Source of the DNA: Ianthella basta
Taxonomy: Eukaryota; Porifera; Demospongiae; Verongiida; Ianthellidae
DNA: 64,000 nucleotides
Reading direction: 5' to 3'
NCBI GenBank assembly: GCA_964019415.1
Contig: OZ025872.1
Span: 3,416,297 to 3,480,296, forward strand
The notes beneath the pieces are model-generated. The model had not been told where the DNA came from and searched no databases. It saw only the letters and a program-made list of their open reading frames with translations. How positions within the stretch are numbered: position 1 is the first letter of the stretch; each line of letters starts with the position of its first letter. Shown here one piece after another: positions 1 through 13,900 of the stretch. The position numbers and the translations under genes are program-made.

Positions 1-144
1 CCACTTTAAACAATGGCCAAATCTCCAATTTCAGCAACAATGGATAACACAAGTATTCTATGTCTTAGCACATTTTCTGCACCTTCAAAGAGAGCTCTTC
101 AGAAGTTCTATTTGTGTACATGTGCAGCACATCAGCACACTCAC

Positions 145-2282
145 CTCTGCTCCTTCAACTGGACAGAACCACACTTGGTGGCTTTTCAAGTATTTTTGGC
201 GCTCAGAAGAAATATTGCAGGCAATGCTGTCCCCAATTCGGATGGCCAAGTGGGTAGGGCGGACCTCACAGGGGCATGTGAAGCCATAAACGGTAGCTGC
301 CTTATCAGTGAATTTGGAACCGAATACTGATCGGGTGGACGCTCGGATTGCCTCTTCGAATGTGGATCGAACTTCGCTGCAGTATTCATGCAGCTTAGCT
401 GCACTGCATCTCGTGTGAATGGAGACCCTGGGGGTGATAGTGATGTATCCAGGACATTCACCAATGGATACGTCCAATTCCTTCCATCGAAACTGTATGG
501 CCAAACGAGTGCTCTTCTCTGGAATCACCTGCCAATCTTCCTTCTTGGCTAGCTCCACTGCTAGGAGGGTGAAGATGCCTCGTGGAAGATCTTGGGTCGA
601 GACAAAGGAATTCTTTAGATATCTGAAAGCCACTAGCAGAGGAGCCACGCTGTCTGGTGTAGGTTCTTGTGAAACCTTTGAAGGAAGAGCTGCTGGCATG
701 AAATAATCAACTGCAGTAGCACCAGGCGGTGATAAGCAGGCTGTTACACCAAGGTGGCACAGGCAGTGTAGTAGCCACACTGGGTCCACCTCCTTGAGGA
801 TGCCCAGCTCATTGAAAAGGCCTTCATCCAAGGTAAGGATGCCTGTCTTCTTAAATGTTTTGGCCGCCATGCACTTTGGAGTCTCAATGAACTGTATCAC
901 AAGGAGCTTTGACACTTCCTGTAGGAACACGCTATTGTCTGTGCAGACTGTGTCGGAGACATCAGTGTGATCAATGAAAGTGAAGACTCCAAGGGAGTGA
1001 AACAGCAGCAGAAGGCTACGGAATTCGTGACTTCGGTCGGCTGAACTAATGCACTTCAGCTCACAGGCATGCTCCAATAGCTCAGCAAATGGGAAGAACT
1101 TCTGAGGAATCTTTCGGGTCACCATTTCAAAGTGAAACCATCCTATGGGTATCTTGGTTTTCAGGGCACCATTGGAATGGGAAAGGACCACACGGAGATC
1201 ATCAATGCTGGCCTGGTCTTCTTGTGTGCGCTGTGAGGCTTCAACGTGCTGCATATTATTCACGAGGAAGAATAGCTGACCATCAGAATTGGGGACAATG
1301 TGGGAATAATACGGCTTTTTCTCAAGCAGCTCGATACGCTTGGAAATCTTAGCAGCTGCTGCAGTGGCAGTAATGCCCATCTTCATTAACTGATCTTTGA
1401 ATGTGCCGACTAGAACTGTGCGGAATGTCGGAAGTCGGATATTCATTGGTAGTGCACCCGCATTGCTGGATACCTTGTATGCCAAGGTCTGGACGCTGGA
1501 AAGAGATCGCAGTGTCATTCCCCAAACTGTCTCCGAACTCACCATTGCTGTCACCTCTGTGGATGCATTTGGTCGGTACGTGATAGGTACTGGCTGATCA
1601 AGGTCTAGGGCTGCATTGAACACGTGCACATAAGTGCATGGCATATCCAACAACAGGGGAAGGACATCTTGAAAGCTTGGTTGACCACCGGTGTCAAGCA
1701 AGTGGACGAACCTGGCACCATTCAGTCGCAATTCTTCCTCTAGACCTGCATCGAGGTCGTGAATGAGGCTTGAGTGTGCTTCAAGGAATTGGGTGGTTGG
1801 AATAGAAGAAAGTATGGGATGGGGCAGGTCTCCTGCTTTGGGACTTACTTTTTCACGAGACGTACGAGAGGGAATATCACTGGTAACATCAGATCCATCG
1901 ATTTTCATCATTGGTGGTTTAGGTTTGGCACGGTGGTCTTCTGGAGGATCCTTCGGTACTGCTGCAGTGACGTGGTACTGGCGGCTGAGGCAGGATGACC
2001 TGATAGAGCAGGCCATCTTCTCATCAGAGAGCGGCAGCCAGACTGAGGTTCCTTCAACTGCATACTTCTCTGCCGAAATGGAGACAACTTCTGGCTTTGC
2101 CATGACAGGTGTGCTGATCTTAACTTCTTTTGGCTTGTTGTGCACCAAGAGGTGCTTCAAGCAGGATTTGCCTGTGGCAGGTGGGCCCATTATAATGTTA
2201 CGGTTGATAGCGACATGTACAGATCCCTGCTTCTCCACTGCCTCCTCATAGTCAGGTAGCCATGAGGGTGGTTTCTGAAGTG
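145..2282 (-). CDS. Roc-like GTPase plus COR-like exon
   Basis: A single 2,138-bp open exon of about 712 codons. Counting from the exon start, GPPATGKS (P-loop) is near residue 33, DTGGQPSFQDVLPLLL near 197 (G3/switch II) and VGTFKDQ near 292 (G4 position, with GTFKD instead of NKxD). The P-loop and G3 are separated by an unusually long insert of about 160 residues. The segments LLLFHSLGVFTF (near 424) and YFMPAALP (near 527) match the pattern of COR domains, as does NSVFLQEVSKLLV between them. Near the end, a Cys/His-containing segment (FTCPCEV ... SHQVWF) may be a further small domain. The acceptor CATTACAG precedes the exon at 2282. Reading frame, length and motifs make this the best supported coding exon of the window. 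GTP binding is inferred from the motifs. Confidence 0.85.
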
Positions 2283-3667
2283 CTGTAATGAACAAGAAGG
2301 GACACACAATTTAGACAAATCATTTATCAGTATACATGCACACATGAGACAAGCAGCTATAACACCATGCAGGGTACTGTGGTAGGATACAGCTGTTAGC
2401 GGGTGATTGGAAATATGTGCACACGGAAAACTGCTTTCTTGCACCCTTCCAAGTGTGAGTTATTGCATCCATCAAACAAATGGAGCCATGACTGATCAAA
2501 CACATGTCCATACTGAGTACACAGTGCATGTAATTAACTGTATGGCAATGAATCACACAAAACATAAACCAAATCAATGCTTACTAGGTGCATGCCCAGC
2601 TATGCCCAGGAGCCACTTTGCAGTGTCAATGTCACCTTCATTAACAGCTTTGCGTACTGTGTCATCAGCGAGTGCACCTGTAGAAGTCCAAGAGGAGTAA
2701 CACTTCACTGTTAACTGACAACATTCCAACAACAACACTGGAATGTGCAAGGATTCAGCTAGCTCTGAGGTATATAGGCCTTCTGAGGTGACAGGTGGCA
2801 GGTGTCAACTGCTACCTGTCACCTGTCAGCTGCATGCTATTGAGCATTGGAAGTAAGGACAACTGTAGAGTGTGACCTTTCTACTGACTCTTCTAATGAC
2901 ATTGCAGTTAACCCAATCTTCTCAAACTAGAGTAAAATCACATTTCTGAAGTTCACAGCACACGTACACACAGGTGTATTAGAGATTGGTACACCAAACC
3001 ACATCAACCAAGAAACACTCATGCTTTGTGGCACATTAATTAGTCACACTTCAGTAAGTTTTCACTCTCTCAAAGACTATATGACAACTATAAAAATTAA
3101 GGACGTACAGTCATGCATGTAAATGAGCAGGGTTTTAAATTTGGGTCGTCAGTTGCTGACTCAGGTTATCAAAGGACTTCAAGTAATAGCCAAGCCATGG
3201 AACATATACCAGTAGGTGAATGGTAACGTGGTCATGTGGGGGTAAGGTCATACTGTGTGGCCACATTAATGCCACACCAATTGAATGGAAGCACACTCAC
3301 CCTTTTCAAGCAAGAGCTTCGCGACGTTCAAATGGTCTCCCTCTAGGGCTAGAAGGAGGGGAGTCGCTCCTACTCCTTTGGTGGTGGCACTCTGCTGCAG
3401 GAAACAAAGCAGGAGGTAACAGGACAAGGTGGAGTGGGGGAATGCTATCATAATCACATGGCACATGATATAAGTGAACAACTGATTACTGGCTAGGAAC
3501 AGAGAATGCATCGACAGGTGTCTTGCCAAACAGCCATTAATGTGACCTACTTGCACTTTCACATACTCATAACATAACCTTTGACCTTCACACAACAAAA
3601 CTGTCTATTAGCCACACAGACATGCGCACGCACGCACGCAGGCACGCACGAACACACACACATTCAC

Positions 3668-3739
<72 letters not shown>

Positions 3740-5374
3740 TGATGTGATCGTTGGGACTTAAGTGGAGCTGGTTGATAACCAGCTCCACCACGTCCACATG
3801 GCCCTCCTTCGCTGCCCAATGCAGCATGTTGAGGCCATTGTTGTCGATACTGTCAATCAGGGATGCCATCTTTGGAGCTATGTGGTGAATGGTATGGCCA
3901 TGACCACCCGCTGCAGCTAGGTGCAGAGCATTCCGTCCACCCTACATAAAGAGAATGTATAGCATTTGACCACATGACTGGCATAGGATGGACATGTGCC
4001 TTACAAAACAGAACAGAAGACAGTGAAATAAACATGTGCCAAGGGAACAAACGAGACATGTGACTGATCATGAATTGTAGAGATCAATGAAGGCTTATGT
4101 TGACACTGTTTGGGTTACAGGAGGCTGGCTGTTACAGACAAGTGGTTGTATTATACAGTGACCACTATGGTACAGGTCCACTGTACTACCAGTTATAGAT
4201 GTCAATACAGTGTAAGTGAGGCACAACAGTGACAGTTGGGGGACTCTCCCATTCTCTAGCTTCTACCCCCTAGTTCTCATTAGTGCCCTCTCTTCACCAC
4301 ATGAACTAATGAGCAGTAGGGGTTGTGGCTAGACTAAGCCACCCTGTGAGACCTCAGCCTCACACCTTGGTCAATAACACATGGGATCAATTGTCACTTA
4401 CATTGTCCACATCTGTCACTGAGCAGTGGTACTTATCCATTAGAACATCAATAAAGGCATTGCGACCACAGAATGCTGCCATCAACAGAGGTGTCCTGCC
4501 CCACTGCAGGAACACAGCAGAGACAACAACAAGAGTGGAAGGGAATGTAAGGAGAGCATACACCACTGGTCATCACACATAATGTGGCTTTGAGGTGCCT
4601 GCAACACATTACGGTACATACTGGACTCAGCACACATGATACCAACATGCTGTTTAATTATCTAATCCAGGGAAGCCCACTCAATTCAAACCCACTTCAC
4701 AGCCTACAACACTTAGTCACATGCATGCACTCTCATCACACAACACACAACACACCACGGGTCCCAATGCACATTGCAAGACACCTCATGATATAACACA
4801 TACACTCACCTTGTTACGTGCAGTAAGGTCTGCATTGTACTCATCAATAAGAGCCTTGGCCACTTCCACATGGCCTTCCTGAGCTGCACAGTGCAGTGGA
4901 GAGAACCCATCCTTGTCAGTGCTCTGAAGAAGCGTCGCCATCTTGGGTGCAAGGTAACGAAGTGTGTCAACATGACCACCTAGTGCAGCACAGTGCAGAG
5001 CATTGCCTCCATCCTACATAAAGAAAAGACAAACAACTGAAGACATGACTGCTACAGAAGTGGACACACACTATTCATGTACATGATGGATGTGTCACCT
5101 CATGCCTCTTAAAGGACAAACAGTCTACTGTAACAGTGGCTATGTACTAAGATAGCATGCAGAGTGGGGAGCATCAGAGCACATTAGGAGAAAGACAATG
5201 TAAAAGAGGTACAAGGAAACATACTATGTCTGCTATAGATCAAAGCTGAAACAACACTCCACCAATGTGACTCACTTTGTCCTGTGCATCTATAGGACAA
5301 CCCTGACCCAACAATTCTTGCAGTCTGGCGATATCTCCTGCTCCTGCTGCAAACAGAATACATAGCTCCAGCCC
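145..5374 (-). CDS. ANK-Roc-COR (ROCO-type) protein gene, 3' end outside window
   Basis: Seven minus-strand exons (5276-5374, 4810-5013, 4402-4503, 3738-3941, 3301-3394, 2585-2677, 145-2282) have AG acceptors and GT donors, and all junction phases agree: phase 0 for the ankyrin exons, phase 1 at the two junctions before the big exon. The product starts with about six ankyrin repeats (protein-binding scaffold), then a Walker A GPPATGKS, a G3-like DTGGQ, a VGTFKD segment at the G4 position, and a COR-like region. This order recalls ROCO proteins and DAPK-type proteins; no kinase is visible. The last exon ends at a GTGAGT donor at 144-139, so more protein lies left of base 1. The first exon may begin earlier: an in-frame ATG at 5420-5422 opens it without an intron. 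Alternatively, the ankyrin exons at 7858-18183 join in phase 0 and the gene is much longer. Likely a cytosolic signalling scaffold (family inference). Confidence 0.8.
2585..2677 (-). CDS. Exon linking ankyrin repeats to the Roc region
   Basis: A 93-bp exon with acceptor TTCTACAG and donor GTAAGC. It enters with 2 bases and leaves with 1, matching the exons on both sides. It encodes ALADDTVRKAVNEGDIDTAK, the first half of an ankyrin-like helix pair, followed by a short linker. Confidence 0.7.
2787..2823. repeat. Intronic perfect-stem hairpin
   Basis: The arms 2787-2801 and 2809-2823 pair over 15 bp with one G-T pair (GGTGACAGGTGGCAG against CTGCTACCTGTCACC) and a 7-nt loop. It lies in the intron between exons 2585-2677 and 3301-3394. 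Confidence 0.7.
3301..3394 (-). CDS. Ankyrin-repeat exon
   Basis: Encodes GATPLLLALEGDHLNVAKLL, a canonical ankyrin helix-turn-helix. The acceptor is in CTGCAGCAG, so the start may be 3394 or 3391. The donor GTGAGT follows 3301. It ends in phase 1, which the next exon restores as Gly. Confidence 0.75.
3663..3737. repeat. (CA)n microsatellite abutting an exon
   Basis: A nearly pure CA tract directly adjoining the exon that ends at 3738. On the gene strand it reads GT repeats and supplies the 5' splice site. Confidence 0.95.
3738..3941 (-). CDS. Double ankyrin-repeat exon with donor inside a (GT)n tract
   Basis: 204 bp (68 codons, phase 0). The first repeat has GGRNALHLAAAGGHGHTI and the second LNMLHWAAKEGHVDVVEL. 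Its length matches the 204-bp exons at 4810-5013 and 8709-8912. The donor GTGTGT is simply the start of the adjoining CA/GT microsatellite at about 3663-3737. Confidence 0.8.
4402..4503 (-). CDS. Ankyrin-repeat exon
   Basis: 102 bp (34 codons, phase 0), with acceptor CTGCAG and donor GTAAGT. Encodes WGRTPLLMAAFCGRNAFIDV and ends in VTDVDN. It is the counterpart of the 34-codon exon at 7858-7959, which also begins with GRTP. Confidence 0.8.
4810..5013 (-). CDS. Double ankyrin-repeat exon
   Basis: 204 bp, phase 0, with acceptor TTATGTAG and donor GTGAGT. It encodes two repeats ([20 protein letters not shown] and FSPLHCAAQEGHVEVAKAL). The exon and its flanking intron sequence are duplicated at 8709-8912 with a constant offset of 3,899 bp. 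Confidence 0.85.
5276..5374 (-). CDS. Ankyrin exon of the N-terminal type
   Basis: 99 bp (33 codons, phase 0), with acceptor TGTACAG and donor GTGAGT. Encodes AGDIARLQELLGQGCPIDAQ. This resembles the exon at 18085-18183 ([18 protein letters not shown]), a type that often starts ankyrin arrays. In the same frame an ATG lies at 5420-5422, so this may be the first coding exon of its gene. Confidence 0.7.
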
Positions 5375-5422
5375 CTGTACAGGAGACACAATGGTAGTGT
5401 CATCAAATACTGACGGAAACAT

Positions 5423-7857
<2,435 letters not shown>

Positions 7858-7959
7858 CTTCTCAGCGTCACCCGGGTCACAACCATACTGGTCAATGAGA
7901 ATGCGCTGTAGACCTGTGTGTCCCGCTGCTTGAGCTACCTGCACAGGTGTCCTGCCCAA
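7858..7959 (-). CDS. Ankyrin-repeat exon
   Basis: 102 bp (34 codons, phase 0), with acceptor CTGCAG and donor GTGAGT. Encodes [20 protein letters not shown], then [12 protein letters not shown] somewhat diverged repeat, related to the exon at 4402-4503. Confidence 0.7.
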
Positions 7960-10900
7960 CTGCAGGAAGTAGAGATGGATACACAAGAGTGATAGAGAGA
8001 ATGCAAGGCTGACAGATCACTGAACAATAATATTAGGACACAACTTGGGGTTTGTGAATCCACCCCAAATCCATCCACCCTTACGTATGTAGTACCTATA
8101 CTTCTTTCACATGTATATACGTACTTCCCATGAGATACACAGCTGCACGGCTGTATCTTTGGAGGATAATTCACAGGTCTAGCACAAACGCACACACACA
8201 AGCGCATTTTCATACATATTGTGGTTAAGTTTGTGTGCACACTGAAAGCATTCAGGCTGCAATTTTACGAGTACAAATTAAATGTTAAGGAAATATCAAT
8301 GGGGATAGTTCACAATACCACTGGCCTGTGTGTACTGGTGAAATTAAGCTGTTGTAACGCCATAATCCAAAGAATAGTAGTTATTGCAATCAGGGCTAAC
8401 ATGCAGTTGATGCCATAATATCTCACGATCACAAATCAAATGGAGTCTTGAGTCTTGTACTATCACTTATAGACAACATGGATACTAATAGTGTGGCCTG
8501 GTCTATTCATAGTCTGTCTTGGGTGAGGGGATCAGTTGCTATGTACTAGCAATCAAAGAAGCCAGATTGCATTGCATGACCAAGGTATTGACTTCTAGTT
8601 AATGATGGTTTCGGCCAACCATTGAAATTTGCAGTTTAACAGCACACAACCAACTACGGGCCCTAATGCACATTGCAAGATACCTTGCAGTATAACACAT
8701 ACACTCACCTTGTCACGTGCAGTAAGGCCTGCATTGTACTCATCAATTAGAACTTTGGCCACTTCCACATGTCCTTTTTGAGCTGCACAGTGCAGCAGAG
8801 AGGATCCTATCTCGGTAGTGCTATGAAGAAGTTCCTCCATCTTTGGTGCTAGATAACGAAGGGTGTCAACATGACCACCTAGCGCAGCACGGTGCAGAGC
8901 ATTGCTTCCATTCTACATAAAGGAATGGCAAACAACTGAAGACATGACTGCTACAGGAGTGGACACACACTATTCATGTACATGATGGATGTGTCACTTC
9001 ATGCCTCTTAAAGGACACACAGTCTACTGTAACAGTGGCTATGTACTAGGATAGCATGCAGAGTGGGGAGCATCAGAGCACATTAGGAGAAGGACAATGT
9101 AAACCATGACACTGTAGCATTAGGTAAAAACAGTCTTCTCCTCAGAAAATACTGTAGTTAAAGAAGGGGCATGTGCTTGACATGTGAGGACTGGCTAGTG
9201 GATGGTGGAGTGTGGGAGAGGGGGTCAGCTTCCTTTGCACAGCACAGTAGAGAGGGTGCATGGAGAGTCTTGTGACACAGAATGTAATGCATGCAAGCCA
9301 AAAACACATGACTAGTGGTACCTTTCAAGGAGGGTACAGTGCCATGTTTATAGCCTAAAGGAGAGTCCTTTGGTAGCAAGAAGGATTCTTTACCCTTCAA
9401 AAACAGCCTAGAGAAAACACTGGTGCAAAATTAAGTTTCCTCTGAGCTAAAGATGCCTCTCTAATGAGTACATGCAGTGCCTACTGTTCCAAATACATAG
9501 AAATGTATACAAAACTCCCTCTGAAATAAGGACACCTCTCTAATGAGGACAGTGCCTACTGTTCCAGCTACATAGAGATGTGCATACACTACCTCTGAAA
9601 CAAGGACAACTCTCTAATGAGGACGGCACCTATACTATCCCAAATACATAAGATAATCCTTAAATGCACTTCTAGTACCCTGTGCTCGTGGCAACCAATG
9701 TAAATAATAGTTTTAGAAAGTAAAATCATCTTAGGAATCTCTTAATGCCTAAGACAAGAAAGTCATAATGGTTTAAACATGGGAATGTGGTGATATGGCA
9801 TGTTTAATAAACTAAACTTGTCTTAGGCATTTTACACTGCTTAACTGAGAAAGAGCAGTGGATGCCAAAGCACCTTAGTGCCGTCATCCCTACCAAGAAA
9901 TAACCTATCCCATTCACAGTGAAACACCCCATGCCAATGACCTAGAACTCGATTATTAGAGAGGACAAACCGTGCCTATTGTCGAAGTGATAAAGAGCTG
10001 TGAACTAAACTACATCTATAATATAATAAGTGCATCTTTCTAATTAGGGCACTTGGGACTGTTCTAAGCTGTCTTAAGGTAACCACAGTCAAGAGATCTA
10101 TGGCACAGTGAGGTAATACCTGATTGACACACTTAAAGCAGCCACTTGACCATCTTGTTAGGTTTCACTTTGCATTCCATGGTTAAAACATGGGCATGCA
10201 GGCATTATCACACACAGAGTACTCTGTACACCCTAGTGACTCAGTGTTTTATCTGACACAACACCCTTGTCTCTGTGACCAAACTATGGGTGAGCGCACT
10301 CCGTTTTAGAACTAGAATGGTACCTGTCAGTATTTTCGAGAGAGGGGCAGGCATTGTTGTGCAGACCATCTCTGATATACAATGGATTGGGGAAATGCCT
10401 TTCCATCATCTGATCTGAGCACAATTGCCCCATGGCCCTTAACCAACGGGTTGCCCTTCCATCTCTGAACTTGTGTATACACACACAATACAATGCACTC
10501 AGAATGTAAACACTGTTTTCCATACATACGTACCATGGGAAATACTTCTTTTATGCCTTGACTGTAATTATAACCTCGTGGCTTGGGATTTTGTATGCCT
10601 AAAGAGGTTCTTGATTCCCTAATTGTGATTACACGCCAAGGCTTGGTAAGCTATATGCTGTAATGTCCTTGTGCCATAGATTACATTATTAAACAGCCTA
10701 TCACAATTTCAGTAGAACGTCCTTTTATAGGACACCCTGAAATCCTGTCTAATGAGGAAAGTGCCTTTGAACCCATTCCAGTTACATAAAGATGTATACA
10801 CAACTAACTCACCAAAATAAGAAAACCTCTCTAATCAGGGCACTTGAGACTGTCTCAAAGCTCTATATACTACTATTCTACGTTTGCACATGCTTCAAAC

Positions 10901-13900
10901 GAAGATCGGAGCACGTGCGAACCTATCTTTCCCATAATTTATTTATGTGATCGAGTGCAGAACACAAAAGTCAATCGGGACTAGAAACCCTAAAACCACT
11001 GTATGTGGTCTAAGTCCGTATCCCTATAGCAACAGTTCCAGGCAGTATGGATGAAGATTGAAGGGGTATTCACCGCGTACAGTTTGGAATGAATCACGGT
11101 TGCTTAGCACCAGGGCAGACAAAGGCAGTGCTTGGTTACAGGTACAAATATTAGGGGATTGAGTTCAAGGTAGAATGTATCCATAGAAATAATTAGAATC
11201 AGTGATTATACTACAACCCCCACAAATGGAATTGGTTACTGTATACCCCGGCCTTCCACCAACTTGTTGTACTGTTCTACTCGAGTTCCAGGTACATAAC
11301 TTCCTCAGACAGTGAATGGGAGCATATATATACGTAGCATGGGTGAGGTTCAGTGGTTTACATATTTGAGATTCTTTGATTAATATTGAACATTAGACTC
11401 TCACACCCACGAGCAAATTAAATGCAAAGCTGCATGGAAACACCACCTGTGCTCAGGCACTTGTCACCCCCAGGACTTGGCATATTACACATCATAATGA
11501 AACAGTCATGCTTATGTCTTGTTCATGACATTGATAGCTTGTCATAGTGGAATGCATACCTACTTATTCAAAACACCATCAAAATCAGGAACCTCTCTAA
11601 TCAGATCAGAGCCAACTGTCCTGCTACAAAGGCTTGCAAACAAATCTACCTTTGAAAATACTACCTTTGTAATCAGGACAGTTGAATCCTTTCCAGAATA
11701 CAATGGACCATGTCACTGTAGTGAGTGCACAGCATACAAGTGTAGAATAGTGAGGAAATGTGCACTTGCTATATGACCACGCCTAATTGAGTAACTAGTT
11801 ATTGTATGAGCCAGCAAGGCCATACTTCAAACTCCATAATCTGCAGAACTGTGTATAACTGGGTCACTATACAATAGCGCAATAGTGCAATTACAAACAC
11901 CTAGTTTACCACACTAAAGGCAGCTAGTTGCCCAACCTGTTAGGCCACACTTTACATTCCACTACACAAGGAAATTATCAAAAGAAAAGCTGCCACACTG
12001 AGCACTAGAAAATGTTGTCCCAGCTACATAGAGATTAGTACAATACTATCTCTGAAATAAGGACACCTGTCTAATGAGGACAGTGCCTACTGTCACCACT
12101 ACATGGAGATGAGCACAACTCTACTTCTGAAATACGGGCACCTCTCTAATGAGGACAACTGCAGCCTTCCCTCAGTGCTCAGATTTGAAGGCACTATGTT
12201 ACTGTAGTGCACACCATGCACATTTAGAGGGAGGAATCACATACTGAAGGACCAGACTAAATTATTATTTATGTACAATCACTAGCTCCTAGTGCCTTAG
12301 GTAGGGTGTCCTACTGTATGGGTTTCCACGCCCACTGTGGTAGGTTACATAAGTAGTGGTCAGAACACTGACATTCAGGTATTATGACATATACAATACA
12401 CTGCACACCCTTGGGACTCAGCATTCTATATAATATGCCATAACACTTTTGTGTCTGTGATGGAACTATGGGTGAGCCACTCTATTTCAGAGGCTGAGGG
12501 GCACTTGTCAGTCGTGTGTGTGTAGGAGGGGCATGCATTGTTAGGCAGACAATCTCTTTCATACAATGGGTTGTGGGAGTGCCCTTCCATCATGTGACCT
12601 GAGTGCAATTGCCCCATGGACTACAACAACAGGTTGCCCTTCCACTTCTGAAGATTTAGTGCACGCATGCACACAGTACAATGTGCTCAGAATACACACA
12701 CTGTTTGCCGCACATACCATGGGAAACACTCCTTTTAAGCTTGGCTCATATAGCACAGTAGTGATTGCTCAAATATTACCACAGAATTTACACCTGTCTC
12801 CAGGCACTTCACCCCCCCAAAGCTTGGCATACTATATCCTGTATTGTCCTTATGCCATGTCTTCCATTTTTAAAGAGCCTATGCCACAATTACAGTGAAA
12901 TCCCCATGTAAAAGACTCCCCATAATCCGCTCTAATGAGGACAGTGCCTTTGAATCTGTTCCAGTTACATAATGATGCATACAATAACTACGCAACTCAA
13001 AAATAACGAAACCTCTCTAATCAGGGCACTTGAGACTGTCCCAAAGATCGAACTGTCCAAAGGTATCCACAATGTATAAAGAGAAATACTTATGTACAAC
13101 AGTGAGGAAAGTCCAACTGCCCTTGGGCACTTTGTGCTAGTGTACTTACATTGGTTTGTTCCTTGACGCTGCTTCCATTGGCCAACAGATACTTGACAAT
13201 ATCAGAGTGGCCCTTCTGTGCAGCAATCAGAAGAGGAGTGAAGCCGTTCTGTATATGAAGAGAAGGAGATACAATATATAGTGATGGGAACTATATAACA
13301 TGTCTACTAGCGTACCACATACAGTAAACTGGTGTACATCTACAGAGTGGGATGAGAGACATAATCAGTAAATCAAACCAAGCTACAACCCTAACCCTCT
13401 GAAATATTGATACTTGTCTAATGAGGACAGTGCCTACTGTCCCATCTACATGGAGATGTGCACAACTCTACTTCTGAAATACAGGCACCTCTCTAATGAG
13501 GACAACTGCAGCCTTCCCTCAGTGCTCAGATTGGAAGGCACTGTGTTACTGTAGTGCACACCATGCTAATTTAGAGGGAGGAATCACATACTGAAGGACC
13601 ACACATAATTATTTATGCACAATCACTAGCTCCTAGTGCCTTAGGCAGGGTGTCCTACTGTATGGGTTTCCACGCCCACTGTGGTAGGTTACATAAGTAG
13701 TGGTCAGAACACTGACATGCAGGTATTATGACATATACAATACACTGCACACCACTGGGACTCAGCATTCTATATAATATGCCATAACACTTTTGTGTCT
13801 GTGATGAAACTATGGGTGAGCACACTCTATTTCAGAGGCAGAGGAGTACTTGTCAGTTGTGTGTGTGTAGGAGTGGCATGCATTGTTAGGCAGACAATCT

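Noticed and set aside
419-2251. Plus-strand open frames over the first 2.3 kb
   Set aside because: They are shadows of the long minus-strand Roc-COR exon.
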